Positions 16,359 through 27,532 of a DNA stretch of 41,244 nucleotides are shown here, piece after piece. Origin of the DNA: an uncultured beta proteobacterium. Its GTDB lineage: Bacteria > Pseudomonadota > Gammaproteobacteria > Burkholderiales > Burkholderiaceae_C. The first letter of the stretch is position 1, and each line of letters begins with the position of its first letter. Location: the NCBI GenBank assembly GCA_903822435.1, contig CAIJPE010000127.1:1-41244 (forward strand), in the 5' to 3' direction. The notes under the pieces were generated by a model. It made no database searches, was not told the DNA's origin, and saw only the letters and a program-made list of their open reading frames with translations. The position numbers and the translations under genes are program-made.

Positions 16359-18001
16359 TGCTGCGCGATCGACAGGATGTTGTTCGTCAGCCAGTACAGC
16401 ACCAGGCCAGCCGGGAAGAAGAAGAACATGAAGCCGAAGGCCACCGGCATGATCCACATCATCTTGGCTTGCACGGGGTCCGGCGGCGTGGGGTTGAGCC
16501 ACACCTGGAACAGCGACGACAGCATCATCAGCACAGGCAGGATGAACCAGGGGTCCTTCACCGAGAGGTCGGTGATCCAGCCCACCCACGGCGCGTCGCG
16601 CATCTCCACGCTGGACAGCAGCACCCAGTACAGCGCAATGAAGAACGGCATCTGCACGAAGATCGGCAGGCAACTGCCCAGCGGATTGACCTTCTCTTCC
16701 TTGTAGATGCGCATCATCTGCTGCTGCATCTCCTGTGGCTTGTCCTTGTAGCGCTCCTTCAGCTCGCTCACCCGAGGCGCCACGGCCTTCATCTTGGCCA
16801 TGCTCTTGTAGGCGTTGGCATTCAGCCAATAGAAGGCGATCTTCAGCAGCACCACCAGGGCCACGATGGCCCAGCCCCAGTTGCCGATGGCCGCGTGCAG
16901 CTTGGTCAGCAGCCAGAACAGCGGCTTGGACAGAACGGTCAGCCTGCCGTAGTCCTTGACCAGCTCCAGGCCGGGGGCCAGTGCCGCAAGCTTGTTCTCT
17001 TCCTGCGGCCCGGCAAACAGCGTGGCGTCCAGCGTCTTGCTGGCGCCGGGTGCCACTTCTCCCATGGGCAGCACCATCGCGATGGTGTATTCGTTGTCGC
17101 GCACCTTGGCCGTGCGGAACTCGCGCGGGCCCGGCGTGGGCACCAGCCAGGCCGAGGCGAAGTAGTGCTGCACCATCGCCACCCAGCCGCTGTCGCTGGT
17201 CTTGTCGTGGCTGTCGCTGCCCTTTGCGATGTCCTTGAACTCGATCTTATGGAACTTGCTCGCCTCGGTGTACATGGCCGGGCCGGTGAAGGTCGAGTAG
17301 AAGCTCGAACCCCCTTCGGGCACATTGCCGTCGCGGGCCAGTTGCAGGTACAGCTGCGGCGACAGCGGTGCGGTACCCTGGTTGACGAATTCATGCCGCA
17401 CGCCGATGGTGTATTCACCGCGCTTGAGCGTGTAGGTCTTGATCAGCTTGTGCCCGTCAACCAGCGGCGACTCGAAGCGCACCGTCAATTCCTTGGCACC
17501 CGGCGCAAGTGTGCGCTCACCTGGTACCACCGTCATCTGGGTCAGGTGGTTCGGCAGCGCCACGCCGGGCTGGTTGGTAATCAGCCCTGTCTGTGCGATG
17601 TACAGGCGTTGTGCGCTGTGGTCCATCAGCACGACGTTGTGGGTCGGGTCCAGGGAATCGCGCAGGCCCAGCAGTTCCAGGCGCACCAGCGAGCCGCCCT
17701 GGCTGTCGAAAGTGGCCTTGGCCACGTCGGTGGTCACGGTGACCTCTTCGCCCGCGGGCACTGCCGCAGCGGCTGCCGCCGGCAAACCGGGGGCACCGGC
17801 AACGCCTGTCGCGGCCGGCACGCCAGCGGCGGTGGGCACGCCCGCGCCAACGCCGGGGGCCGGCCCTGACGCACTGGCCGTCGGCTTGCCGAAGCCGGCG
17901 AAAAGCGAGGGGTGCCCGGTGTGCTTGTTCCAGGCGTCCCACAGGAGCACCAGGGACATCGTGAAAACCACCCAGAGCAGGGTGCGGCGGATATCGGTCA
18001 T
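16319..18001 (-). CDS. yidC: Membrane protein insertase YidC
   Basis: YidC inserts and folds inner-membrane proteins, alone or with SecYEG. The 560-residue protein has the Gram-negative layout: an N-terminal transmembrane helix (about 7-25), an Ala/Pro/Gly-rich linker (about 40-80), a large periplasmic beta-supersandwich domain (about 85-345) and a conserved C-terminal core of five helices (about 360-550). The core includes [20 protein letters not shown] and the segments around [14 protein letters not shown] and [14 protein letters not shown]. The low-complexity linker is longer than in E. coli but usual for Burkholderiales. ATG 17999-18001 overlaps the yidD stop by four bases. Confidence 0.97.
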   Translation of the reverse strand: MTDIRRTLLWVVFTMSLVLLWDAWNKHTGHPSLFAGFGKPTASASGPAPGVGAGVPTAAGVPAATGVAGAPGLPAAAAAAVPAGEEVTVTTDVAKATFDSQGGSLVRLELLGLRDSLDPTHNVVLMDHSAQRLYIAQTGLITNQPGVALPNHLTQMTVVPGERTLAPGAKELTVRFESPLVDGHKLIKTYTLKRGEYTIGVRHEFVNQGTAPLSPQLYLQLARDGNVPEGGSSFYSTFTGPAMYTEASKFHKIEFKDIAKGSDSHDKTSDSGWVAMVQHYFASAWLVPTPGPREFRTAKVRDNEYTIAMVLPMGEVAPGASKTLDATLFAGPQEENKLAALAPGLELVKDYGRLTVLSKPLFWLLTKLHAAIGNWGWAIVALVVLLKIAFYWLNANAYKSMAKMKAVAPRVSELKERYKDKPQEMQQQMMRIYKEEKVNPLGSCLPIFVQMPFFIALYWVLLSSVEMRDAPWVGWITDLSVKDPWFILPVLMMLSSLFQVWLNPTPPDPVQAKMMWIMPVAFGFMFFFFPAGLVLYWLTNNILSIAQQWFINKRLGVLGK

Positions 18002-18336
18002 GGACTTTCTTTCGTCGAGCCAGCCCGGCGGGTGGGCTGCTCGTCAGGCGCCGGCACCAGGCGCGTGAAGAGTCCCAGGCCGGCTTTGGGGGGATGTTCG
18101 GGGACGGGATCGCAACCACCCTGGCACCAGGGGTTGCACCGCAGGATGCGCCACGTGCCCAGAGCGGCACCACGGGCCGCACCATGGCGCTGCACGGCCT
18201 GCATCATGTAGCTGGAACAACTGGGTTCGTAGCGGCAGACATTGCCGACCCAGGCCTTGAAGAACAAGCGGTAGCCTCGTACCAGCAGCAGCAGGGCCCG
18301 CTGCGCCAGGCCCGTGGAAGGTTCAGGCGGCCGCAT
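17998..18336 (-). CDS. yidD: Membrane protein insertion efficiency factor YidD
   Basis: This 112-residue member of the YidD (haemolytic-domain/UPF0161) family assists YidC-dependent membrane insertion. The diagnostic segment CRYEPSCSSYMMQAVQRHG and the later RILRCNPWCQGGCDPVP are both present, including the conserved cysteines. A hydrophobic or amphipathic N-terminal helix (ALLLLVRGYRLFFKAW) should associate with the inner face of the membrane. The ATG at 18336 starts just inside the end of rnpA (14-base overlap), and the stop overlaps yidC. The C-terminal tail is longer and more basic than in short YidD proteins. Confidence 0.94.
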   Translation of the reverse strand: MRPPEPSTGLAQRALLLLVRGYRLFFKAWVGNVCRYEPSCSSYMMQAVQRHGAARGAALGTWRILRCNPWCQGGCDPVPEHPPKAGLGLFTRLVPAPDEQPTRRAGSTKESP

Positions 18337-18787
18337 GGGCAAACAACTCATCGAGTTCGCCACGGACGGCCCGCGACAGCGCCGGGGACCTGGCCGAGAC
18401 GAAAACCGCCACCGGGTAGCCCACCCGCAACCGGGCCAGCCACAACCCCGGCGCAAGACCGTCGAGGTGACGCGAAAACGCCGCCCGCGCCTGTCGCTTG
18501 AGCAGGTTGCGGGTGACCGCCCGGCGCGCGTGGCGCTTGGGCACGACGCAACCGAACCAGCAACCCACCGGCGAGTTATCCACAACAGTGTCAGAAGCTT
18601 GTAGAGAGTCTGTGGACAACTTCAGCTCCGGCGCCCGGTGCACAGTCGGGCCGGGCCTGGTGGGCGAGCCAGGCACATGGTGCAAGGCGAAGTGAGCACT
18701 CCGTGCGCGTGGCCGGGTGCCCATCAGTCGCTCGAAATCCCCCTTGTGGACGATGGGCCCAGCGCGCCTGGTTTCAGGCTTAGACAT
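18323..18787 (-). CDS. rnpA: Ribonuclease P protein component
   Basis: RnpA is the small basic subunit that binds the M1 RNA and helps cleave 5' leaders from pre-tRNA. The RNR-type signature RRAVTRNLLKRQAR is clear, preceded by a GCVVPKRHA strand and followed by the FVSAR-like strand of the fold. At 154 residues from ATG 18787 it is somewhat longer than the roughly 120-residue average, with an extended loop after HFALHHV (about residues 32-60). A GTG at 18793 adds two residues. Two DnaA-box-like sequences (18576-18584 and 18611-18619) lie inside the coding region, in that loop. Confidence 0.94.
   Translation of the reverse strand: MSKPETRRAGPIVHKGDFERLMGTRPRARSAHFALHHVPGSPTRPGPTVHRAPELKLSTDSLQASDTVVDNSPVGCWFGCVVPKRHARRAVTRNLLKRQARAAFSRHLDGLAPGLWLARLRVGYPVAVFVSARSPALSRAVRGELDELFAHAAA
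18576..18619. promoter_or_regulatory. Pair of DnaA boxes inside rnpA
   Basis: TTATCCACA (18576-18584) is a perfect DnaA box, and TGTGGACAA (18611-18619) is a one-mismatch box in the opposite orientation. They lie about 700 bases from the dnaA start, in the part of rnpA that encodes its variable loop. They may extend the origin or titrate DnaA. Confidence 0.6.
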
Positions 18788-18884
18788 GGTCACCCTCAGG
18801 GGCCCGTGGACGCACCGCTGCTTACCGGGCCTCGGGCTGCTTGCCCAGGCAGGAGATGCCGCAAGCGCCGTCGCAAGGGCTCGC

Positions 18885-19019
18885 TCAGACCGCCAGACGC
18901 TTGCGACCCTTCGCACGGCGGGCGTTGATCACGGCGCGGCCGCCCCGGCTCTTCATCCGCACGAGAAATCCGTGGGTGCGGGCACGACGGATCTTGGAAG
19001 GTTGGTACGTGCGCTTCAT
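18885..19019 (-). CDS. rpmH: 50S ribosomal protein L34
   Basis: This 44-residue protein matches L34 along its whole length: MKRTYQPS at the start, [12 protein letters not shown] and a basic [16 protein letters not shown] end. L34 is a small basic protein of the large ribosomal subunit. It is the first gene of the leftward transcription unit and lies 97 bases before rnpA. The promoter at 19182-19210 leaves a leader of about 155 bases. ATG 19019 is the only sensible start; the open frame continues upstream without homology. Confidence 0.98.
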   Translation of the reverse strand: MKRTYQPSKIRRARTHGFLVRMKSRGGRAVINARRAKGRKRLAV

Positions 19020-19181
19020 GGTCTGGATCTCCTGGCTGGCCGTCGCGGGCCGCAACTGGTGTGAAGGGCCTCGATCGGCCGTGACTGACGGGCCAGGCAC
19101 GACTCGCATGCCCGGCATGCCCGCATCTGCAGCCAAGGCACGCTCTGCGCGTGCCAGCGCCTGAAATACGGGAAACCCGCA

Positions 19182-19210
19182 ATTACAGCAAAAAACTGCT
19201 GTCCGGTCAA
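19182..19210 (-). promoter_or_regulatory. Sigma70-type promoter for rpmH-rnpA-yidD-yidC-mnmE
   Basis: Read on the minus strand, TTGACC (19210-19205) and TGTAAT (19187-19182) are separated by exactly 17 bases. The match to the -35/-10 consensus is good for a high-GC genome, and it points at rpmH. Confidence 0.72.
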
Positions 19211-19245
19211 CCACTTGCACCGGTTGCCGCGGGGTGCAGCGGGGC

Positions 19246-19274
19246 TTGACGGCGATCGTGAAGTTGTGGATAAC
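19246..19274 (+). promoter_or_regulatory. Sigma70-type promoter for dnaA
   Basis: TTGACG (19246-19251) and GATAAC (19269-19274) are 17 bases apart, giving a leader of about 50 bases before the dnaA ATG. The -10 element is almost fully covered by a DnaA box. Confidence 0.7.
19265..19273 (-). promoter_or_regulatory. DnaA box overlapping the dnaA -10 element
   Basis: TGTGGATAA is the exact complement of the TTATCCACA consensus. It covers five of the six bases of the proposed -10 element of dnaA, a natural arrangement for DnaA repressing its own gene. Confidence 0.8.
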
Positions 19275-19333
19275 TGCGTTCCGCCGATCGAGAGGGACTC
19301 CGGATCGGCAGCTTCAAAAAGAAGATTTCCACA

Positions 19334-20788
19334 ATGCACCCCGATCTGTGGCAGCGCAGTTGCGACCGACTCGCCGCCGAACTGCCCGAGCAGCAATTCA
19401 ACACCTGGATCCGACCCCTTTCGCCCGCCTCGCGTGCCGAGGGCGCCGGCGACCCAGGGCCTGGCAGTCCGGCAGGTGCCGATCACGACGTGGTGGCCGT
19501 GCAGGTGCCCAACCGGTTCAAGCTCGACTGGATCCGTTCGCAGTACGCGGGGCGCATCGAATCGGCCATGACCGAAGTGGCCGGGCGGCCCGTGCGACTG
19601 GAACTGACCTTGGCGCCACGCACGGAAGGCGGCACAGCGCAGGCTTCCCGCCACCCGCCTGGCGGCGGCGGTGCATCGGGCCACGTGGGCGCGTTGGTGG
19701 CCGGTGCGCTCGACGCTGCGGCCAACAGTCCGCAGCACGCCGCCAATGCACCTGCACCCGCCATCACGCCGCACCGCCTGAACTCGGCATTGACCTTCGA
19801 CACGCTGGTGGCCGGCCGGGCCAACCAGATGGCACGGACCGCAGCCCTGCACGTGGCGGGCGCGCCGGGGGTCATGTACAACCCGCTTTTCATCTATGGC
19901 GGAGTGGGTCTGGGCAAGACGCACCTCGTGCACGCCGTGGGCAATGCCCTGCTCAAGGACCGCCCCGACGCCCGCGTGCTGTACCTGCACGCCGAGCAGT
20001 TCATCAGCGACGTCGTCAAGAACTACCAACGCAAGACCTTCGACGAACTCAAGGCCAAGTACCACTCGCTCGACCTGCTGCTGATCGACGACGTGCAGTT
20101 CTTCGCCGGCAAGGACCGCACCCAGGAGGAGTTCTTCAATGCCTTCGAGGCGTTGCTGACCAAGCGGGCCCACATCATCATGACCAGCGACACCTACCCC
20201 AAGGGGCTGGTGGACATCGACGAGCGACTGACCAGCCGCTTCGACGCCGGCCTGACGGTGGCCATCGAGCCGCCCGAGCTGGAAATGCGCGTGGCCATCC
20301 TGATGCGAAAGGCCCTGGCCGAAGGCACCGAGATGCCCGAGGACGTGGCCTTCTTCATCGCCAAGAACGTGCGGGCCAACGTGCGCGAACTCGAAGGCGC
20401 GCTGCGCAAGGTGCTGGCCTACAGCCGCTTCAGCCACAAGGACATCAACATCACCCTGGCGCGCGAAGCGCTCAAGGACCTGCTGTCCATCCAGAACCGG
20501 CAGATCTCGGTGGAGAACATCCAGAAGACCGTGGCCGACTTCTACAAGATCAAGGTGGCCGACATGTACAGCAAGAAGCGGCCGGCCAGCATCGCCCGAC
20601 CGCGGCAGATTGCCATGTACCTGGCCAAGGACATGACCAAGAAGAGCCTGCCGGAGATCGGCGAACTCTTTGGTGGCCGTGACCACACCACGGTCCTGCA
20701 TGCCGTGCGCAAGATCGGCGAGGAACGCACGCGCAACCCCGAGCTCAACCAGCAGCTGCACGTGCTGGAACAGACGCTCAAGGGTTGA
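19334..20788 (+). CDS. dnaA: Chromosomal replication initiator DnaA
   Basis: DnaA binds DnaA boxes, forms an ATP-dependent filament and opens oriC. The 484-residue protein has domain I (about 1-90), a Gly/Ala/His-rich flexible domain II (about 95-148) and an AAA+ domain III with Walker A GGVGLGKT (189-196), Walker B LLLIDD (248-253) and sensor motifs. Domain IV carries the DNA-binding signature [14 protein letters not shown] near the C-terminus. The ATG at 19334 is directly preceded by a degenerate DnaA-like sequence and lies about 50 bases downstream of the -10 element. It is followed by dnaN and gyrB on the same strand. Confidence 0.98.
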   Translation: MHPDLWQRSCDRLAAELPEQQFNTWIRPLSPASRAEGAGDPGPGSPAGADHDVVAVQVPNRFKLDWIRSQYAGRIESAMTEVAGRPVRLELTLAPRTEGGTAQASRHPPGGGGASGHVGALVAGALDAAANSPQHAANAPAPAITPHRLNSALTFDTLVAGRANQMARTAALHVAGAPGVMYNPLFIYGGVGLGKTHLVHAVGNALLKDRPDARVLYLHAEQFISDVVKNYQRKTFDELKAKYHSLDLLLIDDVQFFAGKDRTQEEFFNAFEALLTKRAHIIMTSDTYPKGLVDIDERLTSRFDAGLTVAIEPPELEMRVAILMRKALAEGTEMPEDVAFFIAKNVRANVRELEGALRKVLAYSRFSHKDINITLAREALKDLLSIQNRQISVENIQKTVADFYKIKVADMYSKKRPASIARPRQIAMYLAKDMTKKSLPEIGELFGGRDHTTVLHAVRKIGEERTRNPELNQQLHVLEQTLKG

Positions 20789-21025
20789 TGGGCGCTGCCA
20801 CGGGGACGGCCCGCCAAGTCTGTGGAAAAGACTGGCACAACACCCATCTTATCCACCGACCGGTCCGACGGTCCCGTCTTGTCCCCTTTTCAGGTACAGC
20901 GGGAGCCCCCCTTTGCCCACAGGCTTGGCTGCTTCATAAACCGTTGATGGAAAAGGCGAAAATAGGCTTGTCCCCGGTTTTGGTGCTGCTCTACCAGCTA
21001 CCACCAAGTTAAAAATGAGGAAACC
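20789..21025. other. dnaA-dnaN intergenic region with DnaA-box-like sites
   Basis: This 237-base gap has TGTGGAAAA (20821-20829) and TTATCCACC (20849-20857), both one mismatch from the DnaA-box consensus, and a weaker TTGCCCACA (20913-20921). A/T-rich stretches follow (about 20934-20967 and 21006-21025), the first like an unwinding element. A second origin half or a DnaA-controlled dnaN promoter is plausible. Confidence 0.5.
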
Positions 21026-22135
21026 ATGATTGTTCTCAAAGCTGCGCAGGCCAACCTCCTGGAAGCCTTGCAGGCGGTGGCGGGTATCGTCGAGCGTCGC
21101 CACACCTTGCCGATCCTGGCCAACGTGCTGCTGCGCAAGACCGGCGACACGATCGAGTTCACCACCAGCGACCTGGAGATCCAGGTGCGCACGCAGGCCG
21201 AGCTCGGCGGCGACCCCGGGCAGTTGGCGACCACGGTGGGCGCCCGCAAGCTGATCGACATCCTGCGCAGCCTCCCGGGCGACCAGATCGTCACCCTCAC
21301 CGCGGCCCAGAACAAGCTCACGCTGCAAGGCGGCAAGAGCCGGTTCACCCTGCAGACCCTGCCGGCAGACGACTTCCCGCTGGTCAACGAGAGCGTGGAT
21401 TTCGGGCCCGTGTTCTCGGTGCCGCAGAAGACGCTGCGCGAGCTGGTGAACCAGGTTCACTTCGCGATGGCGGTGCACGACATTCGCTACTACCTCAACG
21501 GCATCTTGTTCATCGCCGAAGGCAAGGTGCTGACGCTGGTGGCCACCGACGGGCACCGCCTGGCCCTGGCCCAGGCGCAACTGCAGACCGACGTGCCCAG
21601 CAAGCAGGAGGTCATCCTGCCGCGCAAGACCGTGCTGGAGCTGCAGCGCCTGCTCAAGGACGTCGACACACCGATCGACATGCGCTTTGCCAACAACCAG
21701 GCCAAGTTCAACTTCTCGGGCATGGAGTTCGTCACCAAGCTGGTCGAAGGCAAGTTCCCCGACTACAACCGCGTCATTCCTCGCAACCACAAGAACGCCG
21801 TGGTGCTGGGGCGTGCACCGTTGCTGGCCAGCCTTCAGCGTGCGGCCATTCTCACCAGCGAGAAGTTCAAGGGCGTGCGCGTGAACATCGAGCCCGGCGT
21901 GCTGCGCATCGCGTCCAGCAATGCCGAGCAGGAAGAGGCCAAGGAAGAGCTCGAGGTCGACTACAACGGCGACACCATCGAGATCGGCTTCAACGTCAAC
22001 TACCTCATCGACGTGCTGGCCAACAGCAGCCAGGAAATGGTCAAGCTTGAACTGCAGGACAGCAGCGCCAGTGCCCTGTTCAGCGTGCCCGAGATGCCGG
22101 GCTTCAAGTACGTCGTGATGCCCATGCGGATCTAG
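21026..22135 (+). CDS. dnaN: DNA polymerase III sliding clamp (beta subunit)
   Basis: DnaN forms the ring-shaped dimer that tethers the replicative polymerase. At 369 residues it has the standard length and three-domain build, starting MIVLKAAQANLLEALQAV and ending in the conserved pattern YVVMPMRI, where the final MPMR contributes to the partner-binding cleft. Strong family segments such as RHTLPILANVLL and SLPGDQIVTL are visible. ATG 21026 is preceded by a GAGGAAACC ribosome site. It lies between dnaA and gyrB, the usual replication gene order. Confidence 0.98.
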   Translation: MIVLKAAQANLLEALQAVAGIVERRHTLPILANVLLRKTGDTIEFTTSDLEIQVRTQAELGGDPGQLATTVGARKLIDILRSLPGDQIVTLTAAQNKLTLQGGKSRFTLQTLPADDFPLVNESVDFGPVFSVPQKTLRELVNQVHFAMAVHDIRYYLNGILFIAEGKVLTLVATDGHRLALAQAQLQTDVPSKQEVILPRKTVLELQRLLKDVDTPIDMRFANNQAKFNFSGMEFVTKLVEGKFPDYNRVIPRNHKNAVVLGRAPLLASLQRAAILTSEKFKGVRVNIEPGVLRIASSNAEQEEAKEELEVDYNGDTIEIGFNVNYLIDVLANSSQEMVKLELQDSSASALFSVPEMPGFKYVVMPMRI

Positions 22136-22183
22136 CCCGCAGGGGTTGCGTGGACGATGGTGTGGGTCGGTCTGGCCCGGTGA

Positions 22184-24751
<2,568 letters not shown>

Positions 24752-24762
24752 TGTGTAGCGCG

Positions 24763-24888
24763 TAGGGCGCCGGATTGGTTGCGACTGGCGGGCGCTAGCT
24801 GTTGCGACTGGCCAAGAACGACCGGGACCGCGCCCCCGCCAAGTCCTTGGCAGCGCTCACGCGCCAGAGCAACCAATCTGGCGCCCTA
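24763..24888. repeat. Long imperfect palindromic element between gyrB and prc
   Basis: Arms at 24763-24782 and 24869-24888 are 20-base inverted repeats with one mismatch, starting TAGGGCGCC and ending GGCGCCCTA. Inside, GTTGCGACTGGC occurs twice as a direct repeat (24778-24789 and 24801-24812), and a shorter inner pairing (CCAAG/CTTGG) is possible. The element fills most of the intergenic gap and could fold into one long stem, acting as a terminator for gyrB or representing a small non-autonomous mobile element. No clear target-site duplication flanks it. Confidence 0.65.
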
Positions 24889-24932
24889 GGTCGAGCTTCA
24901 TCGGCTGGCTGTTGAATCGCAATGGAGCGAAC

Positions 24933-27110
24933 GTGAAACAAAAGCTGATCTGGCTCGTGCTCAGCCTGGCGACCGTGATGCAGGTCGCCACGGCGGATTC
25001 GGAGGTTGCGTATCCGCCGCCGCTCAAAGCGGAGATGCAGGAGGCCAAGGCTGCCCATCTGGCTGCCGAAGTCCTGTCGCGCTACCACTACAAGCCCCTT
25101 GCGCTTGACGACGCCTTGTCGACCGCGATGTTCGACCAGTATCTGAAGGCGCTCGATTCCGAGAAGCTGTACTTCCTGCGGTCCGACATCGATCACCTCG
25201 GGATCGACCGCACGCGGCTCGACGATGCCATCCTGACCGAGGATTTGCGCGCACCGTTTGACATCTTCAACCTATACGAACGCCGGCTGGCCGAGCGGAT
25301 GACCTATTCCCGCAGCCTGCTGCGATCAGGGTTCGATTTCAAGCGCGACGAAACGCTGCAGATCGACCGCAAGGATCAGCCCTGGCCCGCGACCGAGGCG
25401 CAGTTGCACGAGCTCTGGCGCAAGACCGTCAAGAACGATTGGCTGCGGCTCAAGCTCGCGGGGCAGGATGACGCGCACATCTCGAAGGTCCTCGAAAAGC
25501 GCTATGAAAGTGCCTCCAAGCGCATCCGCAAGATCAACAGCGACGACGCTTTCCAGGCATTCATGAATGCCTACACGATGGCCATCGAGCCCCATACCAA
25601 CTATCTGGGACCACGCGCCGCGGAAGACTTCGACATCTCCATGCGGCTGTCTCTGGTCGGCATCGGCGCGGTCTTGTCCGACATCGACGGCTACGCCACC
25701 ATCCGGGAACTGGTGGCGGGCGGGCCGGCGAGCCTGTCGGGCCAGCTGAAGGTGGGTGACCGCATCGTGGGCGTCGCGCAAGGTGCGGCCGGTGCGATCG
25801 AAGATGTCGTCGGCTGGCGCCTGGACGACACGGTCGCCTTGATTCGCGGTGCGGCCAACTCGACGGTTCGGCTCGACATCCTGCCGGTCGACAACGGGCC
25901 CGATGCCACGAACAAGACCGTGGTCCTGATCCGCAACACCATCGCGATGCAGGACCGCGCGGCGAAAGCGAAGGTCTATTCGGTGACACAGGGTGCGAGC
26001 AAACGCCTCATTGGCGTGATCACCTTGCCCTCGTTCTACGAGGACATTGATGCGGCGCGAAAGGGCGACAAGGACTACCGCAGCGCCACCCGCGATTTGG
26101 CAGGGCTGCTGGCAAAGTTGAAGGCACAGAAGGTGGATGGCCTGCTGATGGACCTTCGCAACAACGGTGGTGGTTCGCTGCGAGAAGCGGTGACGATGAC
26201 GGGCCTGTTTGTCGGCAAGGTCCCGGTGGTCCAGACACGCAATGCCAAAGGCGAGGTCACCGTCGGTAAGAACGTCGATACGAGCGTGGCTTGGGACGGT
26301 CCCCTCGGCGTACTGATCAACCGGGGATCTGCTTCGGCATCCGAGATTTTCGCGGCGGCGATTCAGGACTATGGCCGCGGCCTGATCATCGGTGAGCCCA
26401 GTTTCGGCAAGGGCACGGTTCAGACCGTGGTCAATCTGGACCAGCTCGCCAAGAATCCCAAGCCGACCTATGGTGAACTGAAGATGACCATTGCGCAGTT
26501 CTTCCGGGTGAACGGAGGAACGACCCAGCTGCGCGGCGTGACGCCTGACATCGGGTTCCCGCCCACCAGTGACGACACGCAGTTCGGCGAGTCGAGTTTC
26601 GGCAACGCCTTGCCCTGGACCCGCATCGAGCCGGCCGACTACGCGCCCGTTGCCGACCTGAAAGCTCAATTGCCCGTCCTGCTGGCGTCGCACGAGCGTC
26701 GCGTCCAGCGGGATCCCGACTTCCAAAGCCTGCTGGAAGACGTCGCGAGGGTGCAGGAACTGCGCAAGAAAAACATCATTTCGCTGAACGAGGGGGTCCG
26801 GCGTCAGGAACGCGCCGCGCAGGCGAAGCGCCTGACGGCCAAGCTGGCAGCCGACGGCGCGACCGCGGCCCAGGCCGAATCGAACGCACTGGCGGACGAT
26901 GGCTTGTTGTTCAACGAACGCAAGCTCGGCCCGGACATCGCCGCGGAAAAGGCCAGGGCAGCCGTCAAGGACGTCATCCTGAACGAGGCGGTCAGCATCC
27001 TGTCCGACAGCGTGGCGCTGAAACAGGGAAACGCTGGTGCAGCGTCGAATCGTGTGTCGACCGCGCCGGTGGTGGTCATGGCATTGCCGGCGAGTTCAGC
27101 CGGGCAATAG
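24933..27110 (+). CDS. prc: Tail-specific carboxy-terminal processing protease Prc
   Basis: Prc/Tsp is a periplasmic S41-family serine protease that removes or degrades C-terminal tails and helps control peptidoglycan hydrolases. From GTG 24933 it has 725 residues. A signal peptide is followed by the helical N-terminal domain, a PDZ domain (about 225-320, ISMRLSLVGIGAVLSDIDG onward) and the S41 catalytic domain. The catalytic Ser lies in GSASASEIF and the Lys in GEPSFGKGT; the DLRNNGGGS turn is conserved. The C-terminal Prc domain ends the protein. I prefer GTG 24933 because a GGAG site is well spaced before it; TTG 24912 is possible. It is monocistronic after the palindromic element. Confidence 0.95.
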   Translation: MKQKLIWLVLSLATVMQVATADSEVAYPPPLKAEMQEAKAAHLAAEVLSRYHYKPLALDDALSTAMFDQYLKALDSEKLYFLRSDIDHLGIDRTRLDDAILTEDLRAPFDIFNLYERRLAERMTYSRSLLRSGFDFKRDETLQIDRKDQPWPATEAQLHELWRKTVKNDWLRLKLAGQDDAHISKVLEKRYESASKRIRKINSDDAFQAFMNAYTMAIEPHTNYLGPRAAEDFDISMRLSLVGIGAVLSDIDGYATIRELVAGGPASLSGQLKVGDRIVGVAQGAAGAIEDVVGWRLDDTVALIRGAANSTVRLDILPVDNGPDATNKTVVLIRNTIAMQDRAAKAKVYSVTQGASKRLIGVITLPSFYEDIDAARKGDKDYRSATRDLAGLLAKLKAQKVDGLLMDLRNNGGGSLREAVTMTGLFVGKVPVVQTRNAKGEVTVGKNVDTSVAWDGPLGVLINRGSASASEIFAAAIQDYGRGLIIGEPSFGKGTVQTVVNLDQLAKNPKPTYGELKMTIAQFFRVNGGTTQLRGVTPDIGFPPTSDDTQFGESSFGNALPWTRIEPADYAPVADLKAQLPVLLASHERRVQRDPDFQSLLEDVARVQELRKKNIISLNEGVRRQERAAQAKRLTAKLAADGATAAQAESNALADDGLLFNERKLGPDIAAEKARAAVKDVILNEAVSILSDSVALKQGNAGAASNRVSTAPVVVMALPASSAGQ

Positions 27111-27532
27111 GCGGCCGGTGCAGAGGGTCGAATTGACACGGGGCGGGTGCTTCCGCTTGAGACCCGGTGCAGAGCTTCAGGTTTCACGCACCATGGTCGG
27201 TGGCCGCCGATGGTTGCCGCTTGGGATCGACAGGGCAGGAGACGGCTTCGGTCACCCGCGACGCCAGCCGCATCGACGACACAGGCATCCATGCCTGTCG
27301 GCGCCGATTCGAATCCGACCCACCGGCCCGACCGAATGTTGAGCCAGGGGTGCAAGCCGACCTTGAGCGGCTCGGCTGTGGATCAGATGTCGGCCTGAGG
27401 CTGCTCGGGGGGTACAAGGACACGCAGAGGCCACTCGATCCAGCCGACCGGGCGGAGCCCCATCGATTGCGCCGTGCCCTTGAAGCAGTCACCCCGATAA
27501 TGGCGGAACAGGAACTCCGGGTGTGCGATGCG
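27111..27532 (+). other. Non-coding gap between prc and the PAP2 gene
   Basis: I see no convincing gene here. CCGGTGCAGAG occurs twice (27115-27125 and 27164-27174), and a perfect 8-base inverted repeat (27281-27288 and 27291-27298) could be a small hairpin or operator. The frame of the PAP2 gene stays open through most of the gap, but its translation is Arg/Asp-rich and lacks a domain, so it is unlikely to be translated. Confidence 0.5.

Larger units (their letters stand above)
19020..19333. other. rpmH-dnaA intergenic region, probable part of oriC
   Basis: This 314-base gap separates the divergent rpmH and dnaA genes, the usual place for a bacterial origin. It holds divergent promoters, one perfect DnaA box (19265-19273) and a degenerate TTTCCACA sequence ending at the dnaA start codon. 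A short A/T-rich patch (19180-19197) overlaps the rpmH promoter and could act as an unwinding element. Only one perfect box is here; others lie in rnpA and after dnaA, so the origin may be split around dnaA. Confidence 0.6.

Noticed and set aside
15042..16706. Long open frame (over 550 codons) on the plus strand across mnmE and yidC
   Set aside because: It is antisense to two clearly conserved genes and its translation has only Gly/Arg/Gln-rich composition without a domain. Long antisense frames are common at this GC content.
24763..24888. Palindromic element read as an integron attC site
   Set aside because: The arms lack the recognisable core-site motif (GTTRRRY type) at the ends, and there is no cassette array or integrase nearby.
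27300..27320. T-loop-like sequence GATTCGAATC suggesting a tRNA gene
   Set aside because: The flanking bases do not form a 5-base T stem in either orientation, and no acceptor or anticodon stem can be found around it.
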